A stretch of DNA of 36,336 nt from the NCBI GenBank assembly GCA_030679145.1, contig JAUXTU010000068.1, forward strand, positions 1-36,336. Reading direction: 5' to 3'. A program made the position numbers and the translations under genes. A model generated the notes under the pieces. The model worked only from the letters and a program-made list of their open reading frames with translations, did no database searches and was not told the origin of the DNA. This document shows positions 17,607 to 26,722 of the stretch, piece by piece (position 1 is the first letter of the stretch; each line of letters starts with the position of its first letter). Origin of the DNA: Bacteroidota bacterium. Lineage in GTDB: Bacteria > Bacteroidota > Ignavibacteria > UBA10030 > UBA8401.

Positions 17607-17766
17607 CGGGTTACAGATTGCGTACAGAGAAATTCAAAATAATCTTGTTTGAATTGTATTGAAATAATTATAAAGCGCAATATCAGTAAGTAAAAGGTAG
17701 AGAAGAGGCAGACGAAAATCAAACGATTTTGTCTAATTTAAGTCCATTTCGTACCCAAATCACAAA

Positions 17767-18795
17767 TTATTGAAAGAACAAACGTATCTCTTTACTACAC
17801 CGTTCAAATTCACATCCAGGTGCTAAATGACCACAATCGTTTGTCAGTTGAATAATCTTTGCATTGACCACTTTGCCGAATTGAATTGCAGCTTGAGGAT
17901 TGACAGTAAGATCTTTGGTTGCAACAATTAACAGAAGTTTAGTTTTGATCCGGTAAACTGATGATGAAACACGATTGCTATCATACTGAAAGATATTATG
18001 ATTGATCATCGCTTTTAACTGATACGAAAGATCTGTGAACCGTTCCGTATGAATAGTATCACGTTCGAACGAGCGGATGTATTCCTGATATTTTTCCATT
18101 GTCACTTCTTTGTTGATGAATTCCGGTGTGCGAAGAACTAATGCAAATGCCATGGAATATAACTCGGATTGATCGATCTCGCTCATAGAGTATTTTTTTC
18201 CGTTTGCAATGATCTTTTCGAGAACGGTGAAAAACAATCTGTTATAACTGCTCAGCCGCGGTGTTCCAACGTACGCAACCGCATGTTTCATATAGTTCGG
18301 ATATGCCACGATCCATTCAAATATCTGCATTCCGCCCATCGAACCGCCGATCATTCCATGCAATTGTGTGATTCCAAATTCTTTTTTCAGCATCAGATAC
18401 TGCGATGTTACCATATCTCGGATCGTAAACAGCGGAAATTTTTCTCCCGGCTGGCGGATACTGTTCGATGGTGATGAAGAAACTCCGTCTCCAAGCGCAT
18501 CAACCGCAATCACAAAATATTTTGTCGAATCAACAAATGAATTGTTCCCGATCAGTCCTTGGAGATCGGCGCTGTTTCCCATATACCATGTACAGAAAAG
18601 AATTGCATTCGATTTTTCTTTGTTCAGCACGCCGAACGTTCTGTATCCCACCGAACAATCATACAATGTATCACCGCTTTGCAGCGCAAGATTGCCAATA
18701 GAAGAATATTGCTGGTGCGAATTTGAATATGAAAGAGAAACAGAGATGCAGAGTAAAACGAGAATAACGATGGACCGAACCTGTTTCATTTTCAT
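17767..18795 (-). CDS. Exported alpha/beta hydrolase of the homoserine O-acetyltransferase (MetX)-like fold
   Basis: This 342-residue protein has a signal peptide (residues 1-24). The body aligns in style with MetX: an oxyanion region FCTWYMGNS, ALGDGVSSSPSNS, nucleophile elbow IGGSMGGMQ (Ser152), KDLTVNP (Asp295) and CGHLAPG (His323). True homoserine acetyltransferase is cytosolic, so with a signal peptide this is more likely an esterase or acyltransferase acting in the periplasm. It starts 12 bases after the stop of the SGNH-esterase gene, last of a three-gene set with a NagX-like protein. The start has AAAGG just upstream; an in-frame ATG two codons later is equally possible. Confidence 0.85.
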   Translation of the reverse strand: MKMKQVRSIVILVLLCISVSLSYSNSHQQYSSIGNLALQSGDTLYDCSVGYRTFGVLNKEKSNAILFCTWYMGNSADLQGLIGNNSFVDSTKYFVIAVDALGDGVSSSPSNSIRQPGEKFPLFTIRDMVTSQYLMLKKEFGITQLHGMIGGSMGGMQIFEWIVAYPNYMKHAVAYVGTPRLSSYNRLFFTVLEKIIANGKKYSMSEIDQSELYSMAFALVLRTPEFINKEVTMEKYQEYIRSFERDTIHTERFTDLSYQLKAMINHNIFQYDSNRVSSSVYRIKTKLLLIVATKDLTVNPQAAIQFGKVVNAKIIQLTNDCGHLAPGCEFERCSKEIRLFFQ

Positions 18796-18807
18796 TTTTC
18801 CTTTGAG

Positions 18808-20610
18808 TTATTTTAGCAGTGCCATCATTTTTGTTTCGAAATAATTTCCGGCCCGAAGCGTGTAAAAATATAGTCCGGATGCTAATCGCGACCCGTTGAA
18901 TCGTACGGAATATCTTCCTTTCTCTTGCTCCTTGTTTACTATGACATCAATTTCTTTTCCAAGAATATTATACACTTTCAATGAAACGGTACTAGTTACC
19001 GGTATTTGGTAACTGATATCAGTTGTAGGATTGAATGGATTGGGGAAATTTTGTTCCAACGTATATTCTTTTACAACCGATTGCTCTGATGCCTTATCAA
19101 CAGATGTAAGATTGTTTGTTCCAAACACTTCTACTTCGTTCAAAATATAGGAATCGTTAAGTGTTGAATTATTTAAAAATAAAATCTTCAATTGACGGCC
19201 AATTCCGGAAATCTCCGAAATATCATCAACACCCCCATCGCCGATTGAATTATTATAGATTGGTTCAGTTTCTCCGGACTCTTTTGTGAGAAGTAAATAA
19301 TAATTTGTTGCGCATACTTTCCCCCAGCGCATTATTGCTTTATTTATGGAGATTGTTTTCCCGAAGTCTATCGATATCCATTGTGTTTTTCCGGAAACGC
19401 TTTTCCAATACGTAGTAGAGTCGCCGTCATTTACAGAAGATACAGAAAATCCCCAATCCGTTGTTGATGCCGTTGCTCTTCGCATCAATGCGCGATTATA
19501 TTTTTCAGTTTCAATCCCTTCTATATGGATTATTTGTGTATCGGTAACTTCTCCGACTGCTCGCAATGTAAACATTGTATCGCTGCGAACAGGAACAATC
19601 AATGCATCATTTTCTTTCACTGATATTCCGTTAAGGGATACTGAAGAACCTGTACCTGTCTGCCAAAACAAAGTGATCGAATCAACGCTTCCTATTTCGT
19701 ATGACAAAATACTTGGACGAAACAATTTTATTTTCCCGGGCGGATAATAGAAAACTGTTCGGGAAATAGAATCCGAAATCATTCCTTGTGTTGTCAATGT
19801 GTATGCTGCAGTACTTGTTGGAACGATGGCGAGAGAATCGACTGCATTGACAGGATTTCCATTGAGAAATGCTTTTGAATTTTCAGATGTATTCCAATAT
19901 AATGTTGTAGTTTCATTTTTATGAAGTGTGTCTTTCTGCGCATAGAAATACCGGATCACACCGCTTTGTCCATACATCACAGTATCATAGACAAGTTGCG
20001 CCATTTTTTCATAGCCGATGGCGTTCGGGTGCACACCATCCGGAAACAGTGCCCCTTGATCTTTCATTGCAGAATAAAAATCAATCAGAAATGTTTTTGC
20101 AGATTTCCTTACAGAATCAATAAGAGGAATAATCTCGTTCTTCACGATCGGTTCATTGATTCCCCAATTGGTTTGGAATACAGGGACAGGAAAACAGACA
20201 TATATTTGCGGACGCCGATGAAGCATTCTGAATGCAGCAACTAATTCCATATAATCACCAAAGAATTGGTCTTTATAGATCCAGTTCTGAGGCTTACTAT
20301 CATTTGTTCCAAGTTTGATGATGACAATGTGCGGATCGAAATTACGCGCATCTATGAATTCCGGTTCCTTCCAATATGGAAAATCGCCGTTCTTTAAAAG
20401 TGTTCGTGCCGAGATTCCATAATTTCTCACGTCGTATTGCAAACCGAGCTTTTTTTGAAGCTGCTGCGGATAGGAAAGATCTCCAAGACCTCCCCAGGTG
20501 ATGCTGTTCCCAATACACGCTATTCGGATCTTTGCTGGCTGCGCGTCGGCAAATATAACTACGATTAAAAAAATGAACCCTATCTTTTGCAGTACCGATC
20601 TTTTACTCAT
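18808..20610 (-). CDS. SGNH/GDSL-type esterase with discoidin-like domain and T9SS sorting domain
   Basis: This 600-residue protein has a signal peptide (MSKRSVLQKIGFIFLIVVIFADAQ). The SGNH hydrolase domain covers about 28-220: GNSIT with Ser36, a Gly in block II, GTND with Asn103, and DGVHP with Asp191/His194. Two short beta domains follow (about 220-370), then an F5/8 type C (discoidin-like) carbohydrate-binding domain (about 374-500) and a T9SS type A sorting domain (519-600, NFPNPFNPTT to KMMALLK). This architecture fits an acetyl-esterase acting on polysaccharide at the cell surface, such as a sialate or glycan O-acetylesterase. The start at 20610 was chosen because it gives a clean signal peptide and lies 11 bases after the upstream stop; 20652 would overlap that gene. 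Confidence 0.88.
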   Translation of the reverse strand: MSKRSVLQKIGFIFLIVVIFADAQPAKIRIACIGNSITWGGLGDLSYPQQLQKKLGLQYDVRNYGISARTLLKNGDFPYWKEPEFIDARNFDPHIVIIKLGTNDSKPQNWIYKDQFFGDYMELVAAFRMLHRRPQIYVCFPVPVFQTNWGINEPIVKNEIIPLIDSVRKSAKTFLIDFYSAMKDQGALFPDGVHPNAIGYEKMAQLVYDTVMYGQSGVIRYFYAQKDTLHKNETTTLYWNTSENSKAFLNGNPVNAVDSLAIVPTSTAAYTLTTQGMISDSISRTVFYYPPGKIKLFRPSILSYEIGSVDSITLFWQTGTGSSVSLNGISVKENDALIVPVRSDTMFTLRAVGEVTDTQIIHIEGIETEKYNRALMRRATASTTDWGFSVSSVNDGDSTTYWKSVSGKTQWISIDFGKTISINKAIMRWGKVCATNYYLLLTKESGETEPIYNNSIGDGGVDDISEISGIGRQLKILFLNNSTLNDSYILNEVEVFGTNNLTSVDKASEQSVVKEYTLEQNFPNPFNPTTDISYQIPVTSTVSLKVYNILGKEIDVIVNKEQEKGRYSVRFNGSRLASGLYFYTLRAGNYFETKMMALLK

Positions 20611-20621
20611 TTTTGATTTGC

Positions 20622-21773
20622 CTACACTTTTAAGAACCAGCGTTGTTTCCACAACAAAAAGAGCATACCATAAATAACTGTGACTGTAAGCAGTCCATAG
20701 ATCAGTGAAGCATTCAACGGGGAGAAATATTGATTAAAGAATGCCTGCATCCAAAAATCTTTTAGTGAGATTGTGTCCAATTGCCCGCTGCTTGTAACAA
20801 TTGATGTTGTCAATCCATATACAGCACTTTCTTGGATGGTAGAAATGCAATATGCGGCAATCGCATTCGATCCGTACACGATAAATGGAAGTGCCCATCG
20901 CTGGATTCCTTTTACATCAATAAAAAAATAAAAGATGGAAAAGATCACCAATGACCAGCCAGCCATAAAGATTGCGTATGATGATGTCCAGAGATTTTTA
21001 TTGATGGGAAGCCACATATCTAAGATCACACCCAACAGTAACAATATTGAACCTGTAACAAACATCCAATTCACTTTTTCTATTTTGGAATGTATTCCTG
21101 TGCGGATATATTCACCTGCAAGCACTCCTCCCAACACAGTTGCAATTGCCGGCACCGTACTAACAATTCCTTCCGGGTCCCATGTGAATGTATTTTTCCA
21201 CATATGTCCTTGAAGAAACAAAGAATCAATATACGCTGCAAAATTATTTCCCTCTTGCATGCTGCCAAGTTCAACACCGGGAACAGGAATCCATTTCATC
21301 ATGATCCAATACGTTGAAAGCAATACTCCAATCGTTATTCCTATCATTTTTTTTGACAGAAAAAGATATGCTATTGAAGCAGCGCAATATCCAACAGCAA
21401 TGCGCTGTAAGACACCGGGGATGCGTATCGTTGAGAAACTAAATGGAATATTCCACAATAAGCCAAACGGAAAACCATTGAGAAACAGGCCGATCAAAAA
21501 AATAAGGATTGTTCTCCGAAAAATTTGAAGAACAATTCTTGATCGTTTGTCGCCGCGATCCACTCTGCTGTTCAATGAGAATGTAATTGACATTCCTACT
21601 GACCATAAAAAAAACGGGAAAATAAAATCTGTAAATGTCCAGCCGTTCCATGCCGCATGTTCCAATTGTGGATAGATATGCTCCCACGAGCCGGGATTAT
21701 TCACCAACACCATCACAGCCATGGTAAATCCGCGAAAAGCATCGAGCGATAATAGGCGTTCAGTTTTTTTCAT
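20622..21773 (-). CDS. DUF5009/COG4299 multi-pass membrane protein (NagX-like, HGSNAT-like)
   Basis: This 383-residue protein has about ten hydrophobic segments. It opens RLLSLDAFRGFTMAVMVLVN and continues with EHAAWNGWTFTDFIFPFFLW, the family signature of DUF5009 proteins, which are related to heparan-alpha-glucosaminide N-acetyltransferase. The His in this segment corresponds in position to the conserved loop histidine. In other bacteria nagX genes of this family occur in N-acetylglucosamine utilisation loci, where a transport or acetylation role is proposed. Here the neighbours are GH20, a ROK kinase and an esterase, supporting the same association. The start at 21773 avoids a hydrophilic extension that would begin in the terminator at 21801-21837. 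Confidence 0.85.
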   Translation of the reverse strand: MKKTERLLSLDAFRGFTMAVMVLVNNPGSWEHIYPQLEHAAWNGWTFTDFIFPFFLWSVGMSITFSLNSRVDRGDKRSRIVLQIFRRTILIFLIGLFLNGFPFGLLWNIPFSFSTIRIPGVLQRIAVGYCAASIAYLFLSKKMIGITIGVLLSTYWIMMKWIPVPGVELGSMQEGNNFAAYIDSLFLQGHMWKNTFTWDPEGIVSTVPAIATVLGGVLAGEYIRTGIHSKIEKVNWMFVTGSILLLLGVILDMWLPINKNLWTSSYAIFMAGWSLVIFSIFYFFIDVKGIQRWALPFIVYGSNAIAAYCISTIQESAVYGLTTSIVTSSGQLDTISLKDFWMQAFFNQYFSPLNASLIYGLLTVTVIYGMLFLLWKQRWFLKV

Positions 21774-21800
21774 TACGTCTGATTGATAATAGTACGTAAA

Positions 21801-21837
21801 AATATCCGTGCTCTCTTGTTCAGAGAGCACGGATATT
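21801..21837 (-). terminator. Strong intrinsic terminator, 16-bp perfect stem
   Basis: AATATCCGTGCTCTCT (21801-21816), a 5-base loop, and its exact reverse complement (21822-21837) are followed on the minus strand by a T run (ATATTTTTAC). It lies 11 bases past the stop of the CBM9 gene and separates the GH20-ROK-propeller-CBM9 block from the NagX-esterase-hydrolase block, so the second block needs its own promoter or read-through. Confidence 0.85.
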
Positions 21838-21847
21838 ATACTACAAC

Positions 21848-24397
21848 TTATTTCAACAACATCATTTTTTTAACGCTATGGAACGAACCTGCTTCTACAG
21901 TATAGAAATATACACCACTGGCAAGTTTTCTGCCGAGTGACGCATCAACTCGTGCAGTATATGTCCCTGCGGTCTGATATTCGTTGACGATCGTTGCAAC
22001 TTCTCTTCCAAGAATGTCGAACATTTTCATTCTCACCATTCCGGATTGAGCAATTGAATATCGAATTTCCGTTGATGGATTGAAGGGATTCGGGAAATTC
22101 TGCCATAACTCGTACGATTGAGCAACGGAATTATCTTTTCGTACACTTGTCGCGTATCCACCCAACCAGGTAGAGGTCCAATATCCTGTAACATACGCCC
22201 ACGAATTATCTTCGTTGCTTGGCGAATAGGTCATAATACCTTCACGGTATCCCAGTGAATCGGCATCGTTGATTGCAAAATCGATCGGCATTTGCATTCC
22301 AACTTTTGGAACAAAGAGATCATCATCTCCTTCGCTTGCTAATAACGCCAGCGGAATTTTTGCTTCAACGGTATATCCTGGTGTCAGCCCTTTCTTTTTC
22401 CAAGAATAATTTACACCGGGACGCATGATCGTCTTATCAAACATCAACCAGTGACTCAAGTGAATTTCGTTTTGGCCAAAGCGTAAATGATAATTAGGTT
22501 CAGCTCCACGACCATAGAACCAACGGAAAATACCTTTTGAATCATCATATAAACCGATGAACAATTCCGGTGAATCATTCTTCCAGCCCGGTGAGAATGT
22601 GGAATCGAAAAGCACGATATCGTCAATAACATCGAATGCTACATACATGTTTGCATTATCGAATGCTACATATGCTTTCACATTTAAATCGAGGCTATCG
22701 GTAACTTTTGTATTGGAAACTACAGATCCCGATTTATCTTTTGGATTCATTCGGAACGGGGTAATGGTTGCCCATTCAGAAAGATTTCCATCTGCGACAA
22801 ATGATGGCGGCGCTGTTGGTGAAATAACGGTAATACCTTTTGCGGTATTGGTTACTTTTGCGCTTACACCGGCTGCGCTTTCATTTCCCATGGAATCAAC
22901 ACACGTTACAGCGTAATAGAAATCAACTGTTTGATCATTTTTTGGAACTCGAATATCTTGATCGAACAAGCCCACTCCTTTTGCAATTGCAAGCTTTGCA
23001 ACGGTCACTCCCGAAGCTTTTACGGATGTAATTAGCTGAGTACTTTGATAGATGTTATATAATTCTTGAGTTTCTGTTGCAATATCTGTCCACGAAACGG
23101 TATTGATATATTTTCCGTTTGCTAAACCGACTACTCCTGATGGGGCAGCGGGTGCGGTTATATCAAATGTTGGTTTACCGGTCCAAATATTATCGAAATA
23201 GACAACCTTATCTTTGATAACTTGTCCGTCTCCTTCAATACGGAATTGTGTCACTTTTGATGAATCCATCCATTTGCTCTTATCTCTCGCTGGATCCCAT
23301 GATCCCCATTGTTCAAAATCCTTCAATGGAATCTTTACAAGTTTCCAATTTCCATTGTAACCGCCAACAGAAGTTTCGGTCATTGTATACACCGCTTGAT
23401 AACTTCTATCCGGTAAACCTTCATCCGCATCAGCAAGAGCAACATACAACGTTCCAAATCCTGCGGGCGCTTTTATTGCAAATTGAACGGTATCGTTTTT
23501 CCAATTTGCTCCAAGGTTTCTTGGGTTTGCAAAATCCCACCAAACACCATCCCAGCCGTCATCACCGATCCATTTTACTGCACCAGTCCCTTTGCTGTCA
23601 AAATCTTCAACCGGATCAACGGTTACTGAACCGCTCCATCCAACAGCCATACTCACATCATTTTGTGTTCTCCGTCCGTTAAATAGAACTAACGGAGTTA
23701 CTTTTTTTCCAATTGCCATCATATTGTCAATATAAAAAACACAAGAGTCATACGTGTTCACAGAATCAGAATCGAATTCTAAATAGAAACCGCGGATCGC
23801 TTCAAGATCGAAACGGGTATTGTTCTTTTTTCCGCCAACACTTTGTCTGTTCCAGCCTTCATTCCAGTCTGAAACTTTTGGATCGCTCGTATTGCCGACA
23901 ACTTTCAATGGAACGCTTATTCGTTTCCATGTTTTCGACGTATCATTAAAAATATAATTGTACTGATGCCGCCAGAACTCCGCATAACCATTGCTTCCGG
24001 TCGGATTAGAGTTATGAGAAACATCGCTCGGATTTTCCACGAAGATCATAGCCAAGTACGTATCTTTCTGTTTTGCCGGTCTCTCAACATACATCCAGAA
24101 CACGAGCGAATCATAATCTGCAATGTTGATCACTTCATTGGCGCCGAGATTGTTTGCAAAACTTACGCCGGCATATTGCCAGTCAGTATACGTTTTGTTC
24201 ATCCATTCAATTTTTAGCGAAGCTGCACCTTCGTATTTGAATGTTGAATCGTATGAAAATTCTTTTAGCTCGCTCCCTTCGCTCCACCATAGATCCTGCA
24301 AGTTTGTCCACGTACCGTCGAACCGTTCTACTCTTCCCTGCGAGAACAGCGATATGCTGAGCGCTACCGAGAGAAGAAAAATGTATCGTGTTTTCAT
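21848..24397 (-). CDS. Secreted CBM9-like carbohydrate-binding protein with T9SS sorting domain
   Basis: This 849-residue protein has a signal peptide (MKTRYIFLLSVALSISLFSQ) and two galactose-binding-like beta-sandwiches (about 22-235 and 236-410), each ending in a YIDNxxx/YFDNIW strand. A Fn3-like domain (about 418-520) follows, then a CBM9-like domain (about 535-745, starting FVADGNLSEW and including DxxYVAFDVxDD, NDSPELFIGLYD and YTVEAKIPL), and a T9SS type A sorting domain (765-849). No hydrolase motif was seen, so it is likely a surface glycan-binding or accessory protein. AGG lies upstream of the ATG at 24397. The strong terminator at 21801 follows directly. Confidence 0.85.
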   Translation of the reverse strand: MKTRYIFLLSVALSISLFSQGRVERFDGTWTNLQDLWWSEGSELKEFSYDSTFKYEGAASLKIEWMNKTYTDWQYAGVSFANNLGANEVINIADYDSLVFWMYVERPAKQKDTYLAMIFVENPSDVSHNSNPTGSNGYAEFWRHQYNYIFNDTSKTWKRISVPLKVVGNTSDPKVSDWNEGWNRQSVGGKKNNTRFDLEAIRGFYLEFDSDSVNTYDSCVFYIDNMMAIGKKVTPLVLFNGRRTQNDVSMAVGWSGSVTVDPVEDFDSKGTGAVKWIGDDGWDGVWWDFANPRNLGANWKNDTVQFAIKAPAGFGTLYVALADADEGLPDRSYQAVYTMTETSVGGYNGNWKLVKIPLKDFEQWGSWDPARDKSKWMDSSKVTQFRIEGDGQVIKDKVVYFDNIWTGKPTFDITAPAAPSGVVGLANGKYINTVSWTDIATETQELYNIYQSTQLITSVKASGVTVAKLAIAKGVGLFDQDIRVPKNDQTVDFYYAVTCVDSMGNESAAGVSAKVTNTAKGITVISPTAPPSFVADGNLSEWATITPFRMNPKDKSGSVVSNTKVTDSLDLNVKAYVAFDNANMYVAFDVIDDIVLFDSTFSPGWKNDSPELFIGLYDDSKGIFRWFYGRGAEPNYHLRFGQNEIHLSHWLMFDKTIMRPGVNYSWKKKGLTPGYTVEAKIPLALLASEGDDDLFVPKVGMQMPIDFAINDADSLGYREGIMTYSPSNEDNSWAYVTGYWTSTWLGGYATSVRKDNSVAQSYELWQNFPNPFNPSTEIRYSIAQSGMVRMKMFDILGREVATIVNEYQTAGTYTARVDASLGRKLASGVYFYTVEAGSFHSVKKMMLLK

Positions 24398-24449
24398 AAA
24401 CACCTCATATTGGTTAAAGAAATGATGAATTAATGTGTATTGCTTGGGT

Positions 24450-25727
24450 TTATTGTATGGTGACCATTGTTTTTGTTTGTATAAACGATCCTGCCGTTAT
24501 TCGGTAAAAGTATATGCCACTTTGAAGATTATATGATTCTGTATTCAACACGTATCGATGTTCGCCGCTATATTGAAATCCGTTCACCAGCGTTGCAATT
24601 TTTTTTCCCAGCACATCAAATAGATCAACAGTCACATCCGATTCCTGCATCAGTTCATATCGAATTGTTGTTTCGGGGTTGAACGGATTTGGGTAGTTCT
24701 GATGAAGAAGTGCCACAGGATTCGTTGGCTGATCTGGTGTGAGAACAGAAAGTGGCAAAGAATTTTTTGTATAACAGACACCAAGCTCATGCCGAACAGT
24801 ATTTATACCGAATAAATTCAATGAACGGGTTTCACCTGTTTTGAGATTCCCAATCCAAAGATCATATCCACCTTTGCCTCCGGATCTATTGCTGGAGAAA
24901 AGAACAATTGCACTATCAACAGGATATGGGTCTGAATCATCCGAACCACTCAAATTAAATACTACCGGTTGAATTTCACCCGTATTGATATTTGCCAGAT
25001 AAATATCATCACCTTTACTGGATGATGATGCCCATCGAGCATATAATAATGTTGAATCATCACGCACGATGGAATAATAATTTTGCACTCCCGGTGTTTG
25101 TACAATTGGACTGATTTGTTTTGTGGCTATATCAATTTTATAGATAAAGGAATTTGGTTCATCACCTTCAACATAAATAATGCTTTTTCCATCTGCTGTT
25201 GGATATTCCATAGATTTTTCGCTCAACATTCCTTCGTTGGTAAGTTTTGTCAACATACCGGTGGTTGTATTTACAATTCCAATATCTCCGTTATGTTTAA
25301 ATGTTACCTGAAGACCATCGGGAAAAAATTTTGGATCCTGATCCATTAAACTGTTTCCTTGCAGCAACTCTTTCGGTTGTTCGCTGGAACCAACCGTCCA
25401 AAGATAAATATTCCAACTGCTTCGCGTCCGCGCACCTTTGGGCACAGCCATAAAAACTAATTTCGTGCCATCGGGAGAAAAATGAGCATTTGTTGTATGC
25501 TCAATGTTGTCCCAATTCATACTGATATTGTCCAACGACCGAGCGGTAAAATCATAGATGAATAATTGTCCGTCCCACGCTGTCCAATCTGTATATCGGT
25601 GAAACACAATCTTCCCACTCGAAATCGGAAACAGCGCTTGTGCACTGCTGGGTTGTGTATCTGCGAGCAGTACACAGATCAATTTCAGAAGGAATTGGGA
25701 ATATATTTTGTTGCGTTTATTCGGCAT
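24450..25727 (-). CDS. TolB/PD40-like beta-propeller protein with T9SS sorting domain
   Basis: This 425-residue protein has a signal peptide-like N-terminus (MPNKRNKIYSQFLLKLICVLLADTQPSSAQA). About six PD40/TolB-like repeats follow (about 35-320), with recurring FSPDGTKLVF, FPDGLQVTF, ADGKSIIYV, DDIYLANI and VLFSSNRSGGKGGYDLW. A T9SS type A sorting domain (342-425, HQNYPNPFNPETTIRYEL) ends it. Its start overlaps the 3' end of the ROK kinase gene by 11 bases, so the two are translationally coupled. The propeller probably mediates binding rather than catalysis. Confidence 0.85.
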   Translation of the reverse strand: MPNKRNKIYSQFLLKLICVLLADTQPSSAQALFPISSGKIVFHRYTDWTAWDGQLFIYDFTARSLDNISMNWDNIEHTTNAHFSPDGTKLVFMAVPKGARTRSSWNIYLWTVGSSEQPKELLQGNSLMDQDPKFFPDGLQVTFKHNGDIGIVNTTTGMLTKLTNEGMLSEKSMEYPTADGKSIIYVEGDEPNSFIYKIDIATKQISPIVQTPGVQNYYSIVRDDSTLLYARWASSSSKGDDIYLANINTGEIQPVVFNLSGSDDSDPYPVDSAIVLFSSNRSGGKGGYDLWIGNLKTGETRSLNLFGINTVRHELGVCYTKNSLPLSVLTPDQPTNPVALLHQNYPNPFNPETTIRYELMQESDVTVDLFDVLGKKIATLVNGFQYSGEHRYVLNTESYNLQSGIYFYRITAGSFIQTKTMVTIQ

Positions 25728-26712
25728 ACACAACACGCAACGTATGTTTTGGTAATTGCAATTCATGCCAGATAAGCGCACACGCACCAAGAATTGCAAC
25801 ATTTCCTGTTGTCAATCCCGATGCAAGGATCTGGACTTTGCCTTTGAAAAGATTCAACAGATTTTTTTCCATATGGAATTTTGTCGGACGAATGATCAGA
25901 TCACCGGCAAGCGCAAGTCCTTCGGATAGAATGATCGCTTCCGGACTGAGAATTGCAACAGCATTTGCAAGTGATTCGCCGAGCATTTGTCCTGTAGTTT
26001 CAAATGCAGTATTTGCAACTACATCGCCATTAATGGCTGCTTTGTAGATCAATTTTGATGTCATTTCATGAATGGGAATTTCGCGCATAACACTTTCGTC
26101 ATTGTGCATTGCCAGCAATTCCGAAACTGTTCTGATAATACCGCTTGTTGAAACATACGTTTCCAAACATCCTTGCCGTCCGCATCCGCAGTGTCTGCCA
26201 TTGCGAACGACTGTAGTGTGTCCTATCTCTCCGGCAAAACCATCGGTACCATATACAATATTGCCGTCAACCACGATCCCGCTTCCGAGTCCTGTGCCGA
26301 GTGTGATCTGTATAAAGTTCTTGAAATTCTTTGCTACTCCATACCGCGCTTCACCAAGTGCTGCCGCGTTCGCATCGTTAGTGATAACAACGGGGATATC
26401 CCAATATTTTTGAACAAGCTCTACAACGTTCACATGTTTCCAATTTAAATTGGACGAATTTTCGATCGTTCCGGTAGCGTAGTTTGCGGTAGGTGCAGCA
26501 ACGCCAATACCTAACAACTTATATTTATCAGAGACGGAACTATAGATATCGTTGAATTTTTTATTCAACCGGAGAAACAACGATTCCGGAGGTTCATGGG
26601 CTTTCATCGGAATTTTTTCTTCAAGGACATAATTCCCGAACTTATCTACCAAACCAAATGAAACTCTGGTACCTTCAATCTCTACTCCCAAAACAACATC
26701 AATCGTCGCCAT
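25717..26712 (-). CDS. ROK family sugar kinase (probable N-acetylhexosamine or glucose kinase)
   Basis: This 331-residue cytosolic protein has an N-terminal ATP loop VVLGVEIEGTRVSFGLVD (about 5-22) and the catalytic Asp113 in TNDANAAALGE. ATP-binding TLGTGLGSGI (about 137-146) and GFAGEIGH are followed by the ROK zinc site CGCGRQGCLE, with His165, Cys175, Cys177 and Cys182. There is no N-terminal helix-turn-helix, so it should be a kinase rather than a NagC-type repressor. AAGGA is 6 bases before the ATG at 26712, and the upstream GH20 gene ends 10 bases before it. Coupling to a hexosaminidase makes N-acetylglucosamine a likely substrate; glucose or ManNAc cannot be excluded. Confidence 0.9.
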   Translation of the reverse strand: MATIDVVLGVEIEGTRVSFGLVDKFGNYVLEEKIPMKAHEPPESLFLRLNKKFNDIYSSVSDKYKLLGIGVAAPTANYATGTIENSSNLNWKHVNVVELVQKYWDIPVVITNDANAAALGEARYGVAKNFKNFIQITLGTGLGSGIVVDGNIVYGTDGFAGEIGHTTVVRNGRHCGCGRQGCLETYVSTSGIIRTVSELLAMHNDESVMREIPIHEMTSKLIYKAAINGDVVANTAFETTGQMLGESLANAVAILSPEAIILSEGLALAGDLIIRPTKFHMEKNLLNLFKGKVQILASGLTTGNVAILGACALIWHELQLPKHTLRVVYAE

Positions 26713-26722
26713 AGTTTTTCCT

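Noticed and set aside
23248-23682. 144-codon plus-strand frame rich in His, Gln and Leu
   Set aside because: Antisense to the CBM9-like gene; the composition is that of a shadow frame.
25728-25802. Upstream start of the propeller gene at 25802
   Set aside because: It would overlap the ROK kinase gene by 86 bases and place the hydrophobic segment far from the N-terminus; the ATG at 25727 gives a usable signal peptide.
25717-26712. ROK protein as a NagC-type repressor
   Set aside because: There is no N-terminal helix-turn-helix; the ATP loop is at the N-terminus and the length is that of a kinase.
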